64,000 bases of DNA from Sclerodactyla briareus (GCA_026419785.1 JAODTK010005544.1:1-64000), one strand, 5' to 3'. Shown: positions 1 through 12,416, numbered from the stretch's first letter. A program made the numbers and translations. The notes: generated by a model not told the origin, from the letters alone.

Positions 1-1425
1 AAAACAGCATTGCCCCAAAAAATATTCATATTCATGGAAATTCAGTTATTTACAGCATAAATGCTGGGGAAACCTTGTTTGGACATGTGCCGCTTCTGAA
101 ATTTGGAATCATTCCTCCTCCAAATCTCTAGATATACCAAACACGGACAGATTTTCAGAAACTTATCAAAAATTTGGCAAAAATCTTTTCCCCCCCCACA
201 AAAAATAAAGAAAAATTGACATTTTTTGTAATTGGGTGATGGCATGGGGAAAGTTGTTTATTTGTGCCTTTTGACAGGGATTACAACGTTTGAAATCATT
301 CAGCCAGTGGAATAGGATATCCGGTTATAAAAACTCGTGAACGGACTTATTTAAAAATGAGAGAAATTGCCCCAAAATTTGTCTCTTTGCTTTCCTAAAG
401 CCCCAAGTTGTAGTTTAAGTACTCTAATTTGAGAGCAATTATGTGCTTAGTAACTATTCAAGCTGTGTGCGAAATTTCATCTGTGCAGCCACTCCAAAAT
501 GGGAATTGGAAAAAAACATGAAAAATCTGACGGGACACGCAAACGCACACACAACACACACGCAAACACACAAACGGATCAATCTGCGAGAGCACTCATG
601 ACTGGAGGACCCGGGCACCCATGGGTACCCACAACGGGTACCCCTAGTGATAGTTACCAAACCACCATATGTAACCATGGCAACAATTTCTATGGCAGAG
701 CAAAAGAGCAACAGTAAATATAGGTGAAAATGCCAAAACTGACACAATATCTCCATCCGGCCCTTCGGGGACCGATGAGATAAATAATGTACAAACGGTA
801 AAGTGATTATGTCTAATTTTAGGCCTAGGAAAACAGATGAGGTCTATTGACAATCTACAAATGATATGGGTGGGGGGGGGGTGGGGGCGTATTATTTAAG
901 TAAAATGGCGGTTGGAATTGGTGGATATCAGTGAACTCCAGGACCCGACCACTTCTCGGAACCTGGAGTTTAAGTTCACGTGACTTATTGAATATCCGTA
1001 ACGAACTCCAGTAACCCAGGAAATCCACGGCATTACTTCGGCCATCGCACTGAGTGAGTGCAGCACCTAAGGGAAAACGTCCCCTAAATTCGGACCCGAC
1101 TAGTTGCGTGAAAGTGTTAATGATACCACTCCACCATACGAGACAACATATCCATTAACAGGATACTCTCCTATTCTGTTTTCATATAAAGACAAAATAC
1201 GTTGCCTAACATCTTTATTCATAACTGAGGTATGTATCGATTCATAAAGTGATGGGCATTTTTCAGGGTATAGCCCAAGTTTTAACAATCAACTGAAACT
1301 GACTGGTATCGGTGTTAACCAGGCACACCCTTATTGATTAAAGTAAATGATAACGGGAGAGTCTGTTCTTACAAAGGACTCTTTCGAGAAGGAAATACGT
1401 TCGTTGCTTACTTTTTTTCAAAAAG
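1..1425. repeat. dispersed repeat R1, copy 1 (cut by window edge)
   Basis: This stretch aligns along its whole length, in the same orientation, with 17095-18545. Shared landmarks in the same order are the TATTCATATTCATGG word, a CA-rich microsatellite (541-583), a CCCATGGGTACC-containing near-palindrome (about 618-645), a long G run (871-880), and TTTCATATAAAGACAAAATA near 1180. Homology stops at about 1425, just after a poly-T. No open frame in it is long or shared by both copies, so it looks non-coding. Its left end is outside the window. It could be a non-autonomous transposon or a segmental duplication; terminal repeats cannot be judged from one visible end. Confidence 0.8.
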
Positions 1426-1738
1426 TCAAGGGGGCGTCTTTATCGAGTAGGAAGCGCTCAAGGCAGAGTTAAGGTTATAAGAGGGTAGAAATCTCAGAGG
1501 GGGGGTGGTTACTGGAGATGGTGTAGTTTTTGTTCGTTTTTCATGATTCTGTTTTTCACTGATTTATATTCAGCGGATTTGAATGTACAGTTAACCTCAT
1601 TGATATGTTTTCAAATTCCATGTCCTGTAAGCTCAGTGAATCCAGCTAATGAATTAGATCAGCAATCACGTTGAAAGACATTTCACTGGCTTTGCGTCAT
1701 GTTGAAGAATAAAAGCCAGTGTATGATGTTTATCTCTG

Positions 1739-2550
1739 GAGTTTTACTTGAAGTTCATTGATTTGATAGGAGAAGATTTACTTCAGGGTATAATGATCTT
1801 TACCGTAGAAAACAACTTTCTGTGTCACAAAACGTACGCCATATTACGTTATTGCCAAAGAGTGGTGATCCCCTTGTGATCCCGCTAATCGCCGGCCGAT
1901 GAGTTACTCCCGTCGATTAAAAAATTAGTTCAAGGGTTTGCAATTACCGTATATCATCTGTATGAGGTCCATTGTCAATGATTTCCAGACCTTGCTCGTT
2001 CCAGGCCCGGTCCATTCATCAGGGGGGGGAAAATTTAACCAATTATACGTGATTATTGTGCGATTGTCTGTATTACGCGGAAACCGGTGCACTCCATTTC
2101 CATAGATCAACATAAGGCATTGGACAAGGTCAACTGGGATTTCTTGTTTAAGAGTACTCCGTAATCGGGTTGGGGATTATTTTTTCATGTGGGTTCATAT
2201 TCTGTATTCTGTAGTATCACAAGTCGTCCCCTTTGATTAACGGGCATTTAGTGAGACGTTACTATCGTAGAGGTGTGGGTCGGCTGTCCATTACACCCTT
2301 TTATCGGTACTTTTCATAGGCCATTTGGCACGCTTTCATTTCATTTATTCAGAAATTCGAGGTTTCCATGTTCCAGGGGATGGGGGCATGGCTGTCAAGT
2401 TGCTACAGTATGCAGATGACAACGCTACGTGCGTAGCGACCTAGACTGATCTTGTTTCTTGTCAGTTGTTAAATATTTGAGAGGCTACTGGTGCGTCGTT
2501 AAATTTACCAAACACACAGGGTTTTGGAGTTAGGGGAGTTCGTAGGGCGG
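1739..2550 (+). pseudogene. LINE reverse transcriptase domain, decayed
   Basis: Readable blocks are EFYLKFIDLIGEDLL (1739-1783), QNVRHITLLPKSGDPL (about 1828-1875), DQHKALDKVNWDFLF (2105-2149), IRGFHVPG (from 2355) and LLQYADDNATCVAT with the catalytic YADD box at 2409-2420, followed by GASLN-like residues. These are the RT finger, palm A and palm C motifs of LINE ORF2 proteins. The enzyme would perform target-primed reverse transcription of its own mRNA. At least two frame changes and several stops separate the blocks, so this is a pseudogene. Confidence 0.85.
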
Positions 2551-3274
2551 AGCTTGCGTGGTGACATTAACTGGTTTGAGAATCAAATTGTAATTAATGT
2601 TATTTGTTTGGTAAGAATGTCAGCAGCAAGTTGTTTCGGGAAGTCATGCTCCAGAAATCCAGGCAGAGACTAGCACCTGGGAAACCGATGTCTAACTCTG
2701 TTTTGGTCGGGTCATATTGTTAATATCTGATTTACCCATTGTTCGATTATGCTTCGTCACTTTATTTGCCTGAGAATTGGTTATTTGTTCGTCTGTTGAA
2801 GTCAGTATTCTCATTATTTGGAAAAAGAAGACGGCGTATGTTTCACGGGAAACTGTGTTTCAAAGATGCGCGATGGAAGGGTTAGGTCTAGACCACGTAC
2901 CGATAAGATGAAAGCCTTGTTTGTAAAAAGGTTGTTCCCATTACTTTGGGGAGGACAATTGTCTTTGTAATTACTTTCTCGTTCGCTATTTCCTGGCAAG
3001 ACGGCTGAGAGCCATTTTCCCGGTCCTTTGGGTCGAATTCTGTGCCTCATTCCGTGTGTATCACTCATATCGGCGATTTGGTCCATCATTCGACTTTTGT
3101 ATTGTCAAGATGTCAAATTTGTTAAAAGTTAAATACTCGAAGGATGTTATTGTTTTACTATTCTGTTTTCACCTCCCAGGTTGGTATTGAAGAGTCCGTC
3201 GTGAGGCCTCGCGTCCTGGAAGATGGTGGCGCATTCACTTTTGTGCAATGTGCTGAGTCCTTTAGCTGCGGTTT

Positions 3275-3633
3275 GTGCCGGTGCTCTCCCCACCATGCGA
3301 ATCTGAGTCGTTGAGGGATGAGGGACGGGAAGTTCCCTTTTTGTTACCGTTTAGAAACGTGGAGGCATTTATTTTGGGAGTGTCCATGTCTTGTATGAAC
3401 ACTTCAGTTTGGGTTAACAATGTTACACGAGTTTGGTTAGGAGATTCAGTATGTTTTTCCATAGGCCTCCATGTTTTTGTATGGAGTTTCATATACGACG
3501 TCCTCCCTTTGTTTGGACGCGGGTTTGGTTCATTTTTTGTACAGTACAATATGCGATTTGGAATAGTAGGGGGCTTCGTTTTTCAAAAGAAGAAATATCC
3601 AGACGATTGTTTTCGTTAGTAAGGTCAGAGTGA
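3275..3633 (+). pseudogene. LINE ORF2 C-terminal segment
   Basis: The frame contains ETWRHLFWECP (3354-3386), matching the 'T..H.FWeCP' element near the C-terminus of many LINE ORF2 proteins, and in another frame TRVWFIFCTVQYAIW followed by a basic LRFSKEEISRRLFSLV stretch (to 3633). The same elements reappear in the 20-21 kb copy (TIDYVFWECP, WFIFCTVKDAIW). The frame change between them shows decay or sequence error. Confidence 0.75.
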
Positions 3634-3857
3634 CATTAGAACACTTAGTTTAGTTTATTTTAAGAGATGGTCTAGCAGCAAGTTTAAGAAAGTTTGGGTT
3701 GCGACCACTCCACTATGTTCATTCTAATCATAGGTTATATTAAATTGGTACAGTTCAGCCTATTGGTTGATGGAAAGAATGAATTGAAAGTTGACTTATT
3801 TTACAATGGACATATGTGAGTGCTTACGCACCAAGGGACAACCTTGTTTTGTAAATA

Positions 3858-3995
3858 CCATTCACAGATGGACATAATTATGAAAGAGAAATTGTTTTAA
3901 ATAATTGAAAGGAATACTAAAGATTTCCATTCACAGTGTACATATTATAGAAAGGAAATTGTTTTTTATAAAATTGAAAAAGACTCAGCTTACTT
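3858..3995 (+). repeat. two-copy 69-bp tandem repeat at LINE/satellite junction
   Basis: CCATTCACAG occurs at 3858 and 3927, each followed by a similar AT-rich segment containing GAAATTGTTTT and an AATTGAAA word. The repeat sits between the LINE tail and the first partial satellite unit and may belong to either. Confidence 0.6.
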
Positions 3996-4810
3996 GAACT
4001 AACACGCAAAACCAAAATTACGCTTTTCACACACACATCCCACACAAGGTTACTGCACCATGTATATGAATTCAGCGCTCATAGTGGGGGGGGAATTCCT
4101 AAAATAGTTGGTGGGCGAAGCGAAATCGCCACCAACGGGACAAAAATGTTAAGTTGCATAATTTATATAGTCAATGCCTTTCCTGAACACATAGAATATT
4201 AGCGCAAGTGCTCTAAAACGTTCCTAAAATTTCGCCATTAGTGGCCCTCGCTGAATGTCGACTCATAATAGGTGTTCTTCTAATTACAAACACTACAATT
4301 CCAAGTTCCTCGGAATTGTATGATCAACAAATCCATATCTTTCAATTTTGGGGTTTTAGCAATGTTTCCCAGGATGCGATAAACATGGTTATAATATTCA
4401 TCGAACGCCTTTCAAATGGACTAATCCATTATTTTGGTGGGTTGGGAAATGGGATAACTACCTACATTAGCCAAAATCCGAGGTGGCGCATAAATCACAC
4501 TGCACGCGGGCGTGATAAAATGTCAGGACCAAGATTGCCGGGGAAACGGTTATCTTCTCGGACACGAAACCTGGATTAGCTAATATTTTATTTTTTATGA
4601 TAAAATAAACACAGTATTAAAAATATGTCGTGTGATGGGAAAATACAACCAAAGTGATCAAATTATCAAAGGAAACAATTTTCTTTCGTAATTCCTAAGC
4701 ATGTCGACAAACAAAAAGATATTCGCGCAGTTTGAATATTGCTTTTATTTCTTCTTCCAAAAACTAAACGGGGATTTGGTGGATGCATGGCAAAGTTCGC
4801 TAGTTTTGCA

Positions 4811-4839
4811 TTACTTCATGCGTTGGCGCAATGAAGTAA
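4811..4839. other. satellite hairpin, copy 1 (type A)
   Basis: TTACTTCATGCG (4811-4822) faces CGCAATGAAGTAA (4828-4839 region) across a short TTGG loop, with one unpaired base. This is the same position in the unit as the perfect hairpin at 7746-7780. Confidence 0.75.
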
Positions 4840-6074
4840 GGTAATTAACTTTTTTCTATGTAATTGATTTTTAATCCAACCCGTAGGCAGCGCACTGTGC
4901 TCAAAGGTGGTCCGAATTATGTCTCGAAAAAAACACGAGGTTCGAAAAAAAACTGCTCTTAGTAAGGGTAAGTTACTCCGCTACTTGAACTAACACGCAA
5001 AAACAAATACGCTTGTCACACACACATCCCAAAAAAGGTTACTGAACACCATTGTAATATGAATCAAGCGCTCATAGTGGATTCAAAAAGTGGGGAGCGA
5101 AGCGAACTCCGCCACCAACGGGCAAAAAATGTCTAATTTGCATAATTTATAGTCAATGCCTTTGCGAACTTCAATATATATTAGCGCAAGTGCTCTAAAG
5201 CGTTCCTAAAAATTTCGGATAGGAGGCCTCGCTTGAATGTTGACCAATAGTGTTCTTTTCATTACAAACATAACAATTCCAAGGTTTCTGGAGTTCATGA
5301 AACAAATCACATTATTCTCAATTTTGTGTTGCAGGAGAATTCCATGGATGCGAGAACAGGTACATATTTCCATCGAACGCCTTTCAAATGGACTAATCCA
5401 TTATTTTGTGGGTTGGGGAAAAGGGGATAAACTACCTACATTAGCCAATAAATTCCGAGTGAGCATAATGACAATACACGCGGACGTTGCTTAAAATGTC
5501 AGACAAAGATTCGCAGGGAACTGTTATCTTCTCGGCACCGAACATGGATTACGCTATATTATTTTTTTTTAGGAAATAATAACATATTTAAAAATATTTT
5601 TCGGTGAAAACTTACAAAACCTAAAGTGATCAAACTTTTTTATCAACGGAACAATTTTTCTTCGTAATTCCTAAGCATGGTCGTAAACAAATAAAGATAT
5701 TCGCGCAGTTGGAATATTGCTTTTATTTCTTTTTCCAAATTAATATTCAAAACGGGTTTTGTGTCGGGATGATGCAAAGTCGCTATTTGCTTCACCAACC
5801 GTTTGGCGCAATGAAGTAGGGTTTAATTAAATTTTTCTATTGTAATTGATTTTTTTTTTAATCAAGGCAGCGCACTGTGGCTTCAAGGTGGTCCGAATCG
5901 TCTCGAAATAAAAATATAAACACGAGGTTTAGAAAAACTGCTCTTAGTAAGGGTAGTTATTTCAGCTACTTGAAATAACACGCAAACCAAAATTTCGCGT
6001 TCACACCATTCAGAAAAGGTTACAACACCCTGTGTGATAGAATTGTCAGACAGCCTCATAGTGGATTCGAATGG

Positions 6075-6104
6075 TTGGTGGAGCGAGCGAACTTCCGCCA
6101 CCAA
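6075..6104. other. satellite inverted repeat TTGGTGG...CCACCAA
   Basis: TTGGTGG (6075-6081) and CCACCAA (6098-6104) flank GCGAGCG-type sequence. The same arrangement, with variable indels, occurs in every unit (about 4113, 5085, 7045, 8030, 9020 and 9985). It is a second, weaker foldback in the unit. Confidence 0.7.
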
Positions 6105-7745
6105 AGGAGCAAAAAATGTCTAATTGCATAATTATAGCAATGCCTTTGCCTGAACATCATATATGTATTAGCGCAAGTGCTCTAAAACGTTCCTAAAATT
6201 GCGGAATAGGACCTCGCTTGAATGTCGACCAAATAGTTGTTTTTCTTCATTATAACACTACCAATTTCAGTTCTGGGAATTTGTGATAAACAAATCACAT
6301 ATATCTCAATTTGTGTTTCAGAATTTCATGGATGCGATAACAGTATATATATTTCTCATGAAAAGCCTTTCAAATGGACTGGATCCATTATCTGGTGGGT
6401 TGGGAAATGGATAACTACCTACATTAGCCAATAAATTCGGAGTGCGCATAATGCACAATACAAGCGGAAGTTGCTTAAAATGTCAGAAAAAGATGCGCCG
6501 GGAACTGTTATTCTTCTCGGCAAGAAACATGGATTACGCTAATATTTTTTTTTTATGAGAAATAAAAAAATTAAAAAAATTTCGTTGTGAAAACACAACC
6601 TAAAGTGATCAAACTTTCATCAAAGGAACAGATTTTTTTCGTAATTACTAAGCATGTCGCACAAACAAAAAAGATATTCCGCGCAGTTGGAATATTTGCT
6701 TTTATTTCTTTTGCCAAAATGAATGACCTGAAACGGGTTCTTTTGTGGATGGATGGCAAAGTTCGCATAGTTTGCCTCACCAACCGTTTGGCGCAATGAG
6801 TAGGGTAATTACTTTTTTCTATGTAATTGATTTTTAATCCATAGGCAGCGCAATTTGGCTTCAAGGTGGTTCGAATTATCTCGAATAAAACACGAGTTTA
6901 GAAAAACTGTCTTAGTAAGGATCGTTACTTTGCTACTTGAAATAACACGCAAAACGAAAATTATGCTTTTACACGCATCCCAGACAAGGTAGAACCCCCT
7001 GTGTGGCTTATGATATTCAGCGCTCATAGTGGATTCGAAATGGTTGGTGAAGCGAAGCGAACTCCGCCACAAACGGGCAAAAAATGTCTAATTTGCTATT
7101 ATAGTCAATGCTTTGCTTTGAACATCATAGATGTATTAGCGAAAGTGCTCTAGAACGTCTAAATTCGGGAATAGACCTCGCTGAATGTCGACCAAATAGT
7201 TGTTCTTCTTCATTACAACACTTACAATTCCAAGTTCTGGGAATTTTATGGATAAACAAATCACATATATTCTCAATTTGTGTTTAAGAATTCAATTGGA
7301 TGCGATAAACGGTACAATATCTCATCGAACGCCTTCAATGGACTGAATCCCATTATTTGGTGGGTTGGGAAATGGAGAACTACCTCATTAAGCCAATAAA
7401 TAAAAAAAGTTCGATGTGCCGCATAATGCCACCACTGCACGCGGGACGTTTCGTAAATGTCAGACAAAGATTCGCAGGGAACTGTTATCTTCTCGGCACG
7501 AAACATGGATTACGCTAATATTTTATTTTTTTATGAGTTGAAATTACACACATATTTTAAAATATTTTCGTGTGAAACTACAACCTAAAGTGATCAAACT
7601 TTTATAAAAGGAACAATTTTATCTTCGTAATCCCTAAGCTGTCGTTACAACAAAAAAGATATTCGCGCAGTTGGAATAGTGACTTTTATTTTTTTCCAAA
7701 ATTAAACGGGTTTTTGTCGGATGATGGCAAATTTCGCCTAGTTTG

Positions 7746-7780
7746 CCTTACTTCATTGCGTTTGGCGCAATGAAGTAAGG
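7746..7780. other. satellite hairpin, perfect 15-bp stem (type A)
   Basis: CCTTACTTCATTGCG (7746-7760) and CGCAATGAAGTAAGG (7766-7780) are exact reverse complements separated by TTTGG. In other units (5.79, 6.78 and 9.71 kb) the right arm persists but the left arm is replaced by a CTCACCAA-type sequence, so the hairpin defines two unit types. Confidence 0.9.
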
Positions 7781-8748
7781 TGATAATATAAACTTTCTTC
7801 TATGTAATTGATTTTTTAATCCAGGTCAAGCGCACTGTGGCTTCAAGGTGGTCCGAATTCGTCTCGAAAAACACGAGTTAGAAAAACTGCTCTGTAAGGG
7901 TAGGTACTTCAGCGACTTGAACTAACACGAAAAACCAAAATTACGCTTTCTACACACACATCTCCCACACAAGGTTACTGAACACCATGTAATATAATAT
8001 TCAGCGCTCATAAGTGGATTCAAAATAGGTGGTGGAGCGCAAGCGACTCCGCCACCAACGGTGCAAACAATGTCTAATTGCATTAATTTATAGTCAATGC
8101 TTTTGCTGGAACATCCATATCTATATAGGCAAATGACTCTAAAACGTTCCTAAAAAGTTTTCGGAATATGACCTCGCTTGAATGTCGACCAAATAGTTGT
8201 TCTTCTTCATTACAAACCCTACATAAATTCAAGTTCTGGAATTTTATGGATAACCAAATCCCTATATTCTCAATTTGTGGTCAGAATTTCCACGGATGCG
8301 AAATCAGGTATATAATTTCTCATCGAAAGCCTTTCAAATGGACTGATCCATGTATTGGTGGGTTGGGAAATGGATTAATACTACATTAGCCAATAAATTC
8401 CGAGGCGCATAATGCACACTGCACGCGGGCGTTTCTTAAAATGTCAGACAAAGATTCGCCGGGGGGGGGAGGGAAACTGTTATCTTTCGGCACGGGAAAC
8501 ATGGCTTACGCTAATATTTTATTTTTTATGATGAAATAAACACATATTTAAAATCTTTTCGTGTGAAACTACAACTAAAGTGATTCAAACTTTTAACAAA
8601 GGGAACAATTTTTTCTTCGTAATTTCCTAAGAATGTCGTACAACAAAAAAGATTATTCGCGCAGATTGGAAATATTGCTTTATTTCTTTTTCCAAATTAA
8701 ACGGGTTTTGGGTTTTTTGTCGGATGATGAGCAAGTCGCTAGTTGCAG

Positions 8749-8776
8749 TACTTCATTGCGTTTGGGCAATGAAGTA
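8749..8776. other. satellite hairpin, copy 5 (type A)
   Basis: TACTTCATTGC (8749-8759) and GCAATGAAGTA (8766-8776) form an 11-bp perfect stem at the same position in the unit. Confidence 0.8.
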
Positions 8777-10484
8777 ATAATTAACTTTTTTCATGTAATT
8801 GATTTTTAATCCTAGGAAGCGGCACTTTGCTTCAAGGGGTCCGAATTCACTCGAATAAACACGAGTTTAGAAAAACTGCTCTTAGTCGGATAGTTGTACT
8901 TCTGCTACTGAATAAACACGCAAAACGGAAACAAATTACGCTTTCTACACACATCCAAGAACAAGGTACTGAACACCATGTGATATGAATTCAGCGTCAT
9001 AGTGGATTCGAATGGTTGGTGAGCGAAAAGCGAACTCCCCCACAAACGGGCAAAAAAATGTCTAATTGCATAATTTATAGTCAATGCCTTTGCTGAACAT
9101 CCTATATTATTAGCGAAAGTGCTCGAAAACGTTCCAAAAATTTCGAATAGGACCTCGCTGAATGTCGACCCAACCAAATAGTTGGTGTTCTTCTTAATTA
9201 AACCTACCATTCAAGTTTTGGGAATGGATATTTTATGATAACAATCACATATATTCTCAATTGTGTTTCAGGAAATTCCATGGATGCGATATAACAGGTA
9301 TATATCTATCGAACGCCTTTTCAAATGGAATGATCATTATTTGTGGGTTGGGAAATGGATTAACTACCTAAATTGCATAAATTCCGAGTGCGCATAATGC
9401 ACACTGCACGCAGACGTTTCTTAAAATGTCAGACAAAGATCCGACGGGAACTGTTTTTCTCGGCACGAAACATGGATTGTACGCTAATATTTTTTTGTTA
9501 TGATGAAATAACACATATTTGACAATATTTTCGTGTGAAAAACTACAACTGAAGTGATCAAAAACTTTTATCAAAGGAAACAATTTTCTTCGTAATTCCT
9601 AAGCATGTCGTACAAAAAGAGATATTCGCGCAGTTGGAATATGATTTTATTTCTTTTTCCAAATTAACGGGTTTTTTTGTCGGAGGATGATGGCAAAGTT
9701 AGGATAGTTTGCCTCACCAAAGTTTGGCGCAAGAAGTAGCTGGTAATTAACTTTTTTCTATGTAATGATTTTTAATCCATAGGCAGCGCACTTTGGCTTC
9801 AAGGTTCGGGTCACCGAATTCATCTCGATAACAGAGTATAGAAAAGCTGCTCGAATAAGGTTATATACTTCTGCTCCTAAACTCTCACGCAAAACACAAT
9901 TAAGCTTGGTCACAAACATTCCAGGAAGGTTTACTATTCCACCCTGTGATTGATATTCAGCGCAAGTAGTGGATTCGAAATGGTTGGTGGAGCGAAGCGA
10001 AACTCGCACAAACGGGCAAAAAAGTCTAATGTGCATTATTTATGTCAATGCATTTGCTGAACATCTCATATATGTATTACCGCAAGTGCTCTAAAACGTT
10101 CCTAAAAAAAATAGGAATAGGATTCTTCTCGATGTCGACCAATAGTTGTTTTCTTCATTATAAAACACTACAATTCCAGTTTTCTGGGAATTTTATGATA
10201 AACCAAATCACGCTGATTATTCACTTTCTGTTCAGAATTTCAAGGAGCGGGTAACAGAAAATTTTATCGAAGCCTCTCAAATGGACTGGTCCAGTATTGT
10301 TGGTGGGTTGGGAAAATGGGAAACTACCGACATTAGCAATTAAATTCCGAGTGCGCATTTATGACACAGTGCACGCGGACGTTGCTTATAAAATGTCAGA
10401 CAAAGATCCGCCGGGAACTGTTATCTTCTTTATGAGAAATCCAGTAATAAATCCCAGTTCTGTTTCAGAATATAAGGTAGTTCC

Positions 10485-11345
10485 TAAAATGTTCTAGACC
10501 CTCTCTTAAAATCAACTAAGATACGTGTTCTAATGGCACTCTTGACACTACTAAACAAAACAATCGTCTGGATATTCTTCTTTTGGAAAACTAAGCACAC
10601 CCTCCTATTCCATATCCCAATCGTCAGATTTTACTGTACAAAAAATGAACCAACCCCGCGCCCAAACAAAGTGATGATGTCCTGTGGATAGGGAACTCCA
10701 TACAAAAACAGTGATTAATGGAAAACATACTGTATCTCCCTCCTAACAAAACTCGTGTAACATTGTTAACCCGACCGAGTGTGTCATGAAGAAAAGGACA
10801 ATCCCAAAATAAATTTCCACCCTTTTTCTAAACGGTTTACAGAAATGGCACTTCCCTTCCCTCATCCCCCAACGACTCAGCTTAGCATGGGTGGGGAGAT
10901 CTTTGAAATAAAGTCGAAATGATGGACCAAATCACCCGATACGAAGGTGATAAACACATCGGAATGAGGCACTGAATTCGACAAAGAACAGGGAAATGGC
11001 TCGCAGCCTTCTTGCCAGAAAATACCGAGCGAGAAAGTGAATACAAGACGAATTGTCCTCCCCAGAAAGTAATGGAAACAACCCTTTTACAAACAAGGCT
11101 TTCATCTTATTCTGTACATGGTCTAGCCCTTAACCTCCATCTAGGCAAATCTTTGAAAAAACGTTTCCCGTAAAACGTACTCCGTCTTCTTCTCCCAAAT
11201 AATTGACATACTGATTTCAACCATCGAACGAAAGCAAAACAAAACATTTCTTTTCGGCTCACAGGAACTGACAAAGCATAATAGAACACTGGTAAATAAG
11301 ATATTAGACAATATTGACTCGACACCAAACAAAGTTAGGCTAGGA
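10485..11345 (-). mobile_element. LINE 3' fragment, inverted relative to 1580-3830
   Basis: The reverse complement is collinear with 2700-3670 of the + strand LINE: TTTGTAAAAGGGTTG, GGGGAGGACAATT, GACGGAGTACGTTTTACGGG and TTATTTTGGGA words occur in the same order. About 170 bp corresponding to 3110-3285 are missing. The 3' tail is cut about 25 bp after the GTCTAGAAC-like word, so the copy runs almost directly into the satellite at 10431. Stops and frameshifts throughout make it non-coding. Confidence 0.85.
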
Positions 11346-12285
11346 TTTCCATAGATGGGTATGCGTATGTGAAAAATCGCCTATTTAACGTGAACTGCGC
11401 GGGGCTAAGTGTTTGAATATTTTCTATTTAGTTTGCTAAGATGATATTGGTCCCACAAAAGACAAATTCATAAATGAATCAAACAAACGTTGAAATAGCG
11501 AAAAAGGCACATGTCCAACGCGTATGCGGATGCGTATCACCGCGAATGAATTCTATGGGTTATCTTCATTAAAAAGCCAAGCAACTCCAATAATCATGGG
11601 CTGCTGCCTCTTTATTGTCTTTTCGCATACACTTATAGTGTTTTTCTCTTCTGAAACAGACGTTCGTTTTCCGAATAATGTGATTTTCAAATCCAGCCCG
11701 GATAGCATCTGCACTCTATGGAATCTTTGGCTAAGACCTCGGTTTTCCCCAGATGCTAGTCCTTGTCACAACCACCACGTGTGATAAAGGTCCTTAAGAC
11801 AGGCCTGCTAACAATTATTGTTTTCTTCTGTGACACTTTCGGACAACATTTTGCTGATGTTATTTGCATTTTAGGATATGGTGTACATCATAGGAGGGTG
11901 GGGAGAAGTGGGGGATACCATAATATGGAAGGTCATTTAAGGCGTAAACCTATAGGGAGTGTCGTCTGTATGACTTCCATTCAAAGAAATTGCTTAGCAT
12001 TGCTTGGATTTTAAATATATTGTACATCATGAAAAAAACTGTAATGTCATCAGAGGTCACACGAAAAAACAAAAACAAGAAAACAACAACTACTGAATGG
12101 TCCTGTTGCCGAAAACAACTTCCAGTAAGATGTCTTGTAGGATTGAAATTGTGGCTACAGGGTTTACATAATTGTCGAGAGAGAAAAGCCGGTCACATTA
12201 CAACCATGTTTTTTATCATACATTTTAAGGGTTGGGAGGGGGGAGGGGGGTAGGGTCCGGAATCCATACCCCAAATCATCCGGCA
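11346..12285. other. no gene recognised
   Basis: Short ORFs here (11524-11784, 11763-12014, 11990-12253) have no recognisable motif. A G-rich run lies at about 12234-12250. I see no repeat partner elsewhere in the window. Confidence 0.5.
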
Positions 12286-12373
12286 CATTGATACGTCATG
12301 TGAACGGAACCGTTTTTTATTCGCCGGTTGTTGCGAGACAACTTGCAAAAAAGTGACGACGGAAACGTTCGCA

Positions 12374-12381
12374 TGACGTCA
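12374..12381. promoter_or_regulatory. CRE palindrome TGACGTCA (first)
   Basis: An exact 8-bp cAMP-response/ATF-type palindrome, in the context GCATGACGTCACAA. A second copy in nearly the same context (TGCATGACGTCACAA) lies 166 bp downstream. No adjacent gene was identified, so function is speculative. Confidence 0.4.
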
Positions 12382-12416
12382 CAATAAAAAAATCGTCGAG
12401 ATACAACTGGATATCG

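Larger units (their letters stand above)
1580..3830 (+). mobile_element. degenerate non-LTR retrotransposon (L1/Tx1-like LINE), ORF2 and 3' end
   Basis: Three-frame reading recovers a LINE ORF2 in order: the reverse transcriptase approach and palm motifs (1739-2550), a connection region, and the C-terminal Cys-containing segment (3275-3633), followed by a 3' untranslated tail. The copy is broken by many stops and frameshifts and cannot make protein. The 5' part (endonuclease, ORF1) was not found; R1 lies immediately upstream. Related fragments lie at 10485-11345 (- strand), 20150-21300 (+), 28640-28905 (-) and 29740-29835 (+). The L1/Tx1 clade assignment rests on the style of the motifs and is inference; the LINE identity itself is firm. 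Confidence 0.85.
3980..10431. repeat. tandem satellite array, ~979-bp unit, about 6.6 copies
   Basis: The landmark TGTCGACC (or a one-base variant) recurs at 4256, 5239, 6223, 7186, 8183, 9173 and 10133, giving spacings of 983, 984, 963, 997, 990 and 960 bp. The whole unit is repeated between landmarks. A unit holds, in order: an imperfect inverted repeat TTGGTGG...CCACCAA around GCGAAGCG; the TGTCGACC landmark; CCTTTCAAATGGACTGATCC; an AT-rich block; GATATTCGCGCAGTTGGAAT; a hairpin region; and TGAACTAACACGCAAAACC. No reading frame is conserved across copies; the ORFs of 60-110 codons here change from copy to copy. Copies differ mainly by one-base indels. The array starts inside a unit (3980) and ends inside a unit (10431). 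Confidence 0.95.

Noticed and set aside
4241-4579. 112-codon ORF inside the satellite
   Set aside because: Not conserved in the other six units, where the frame is broken.
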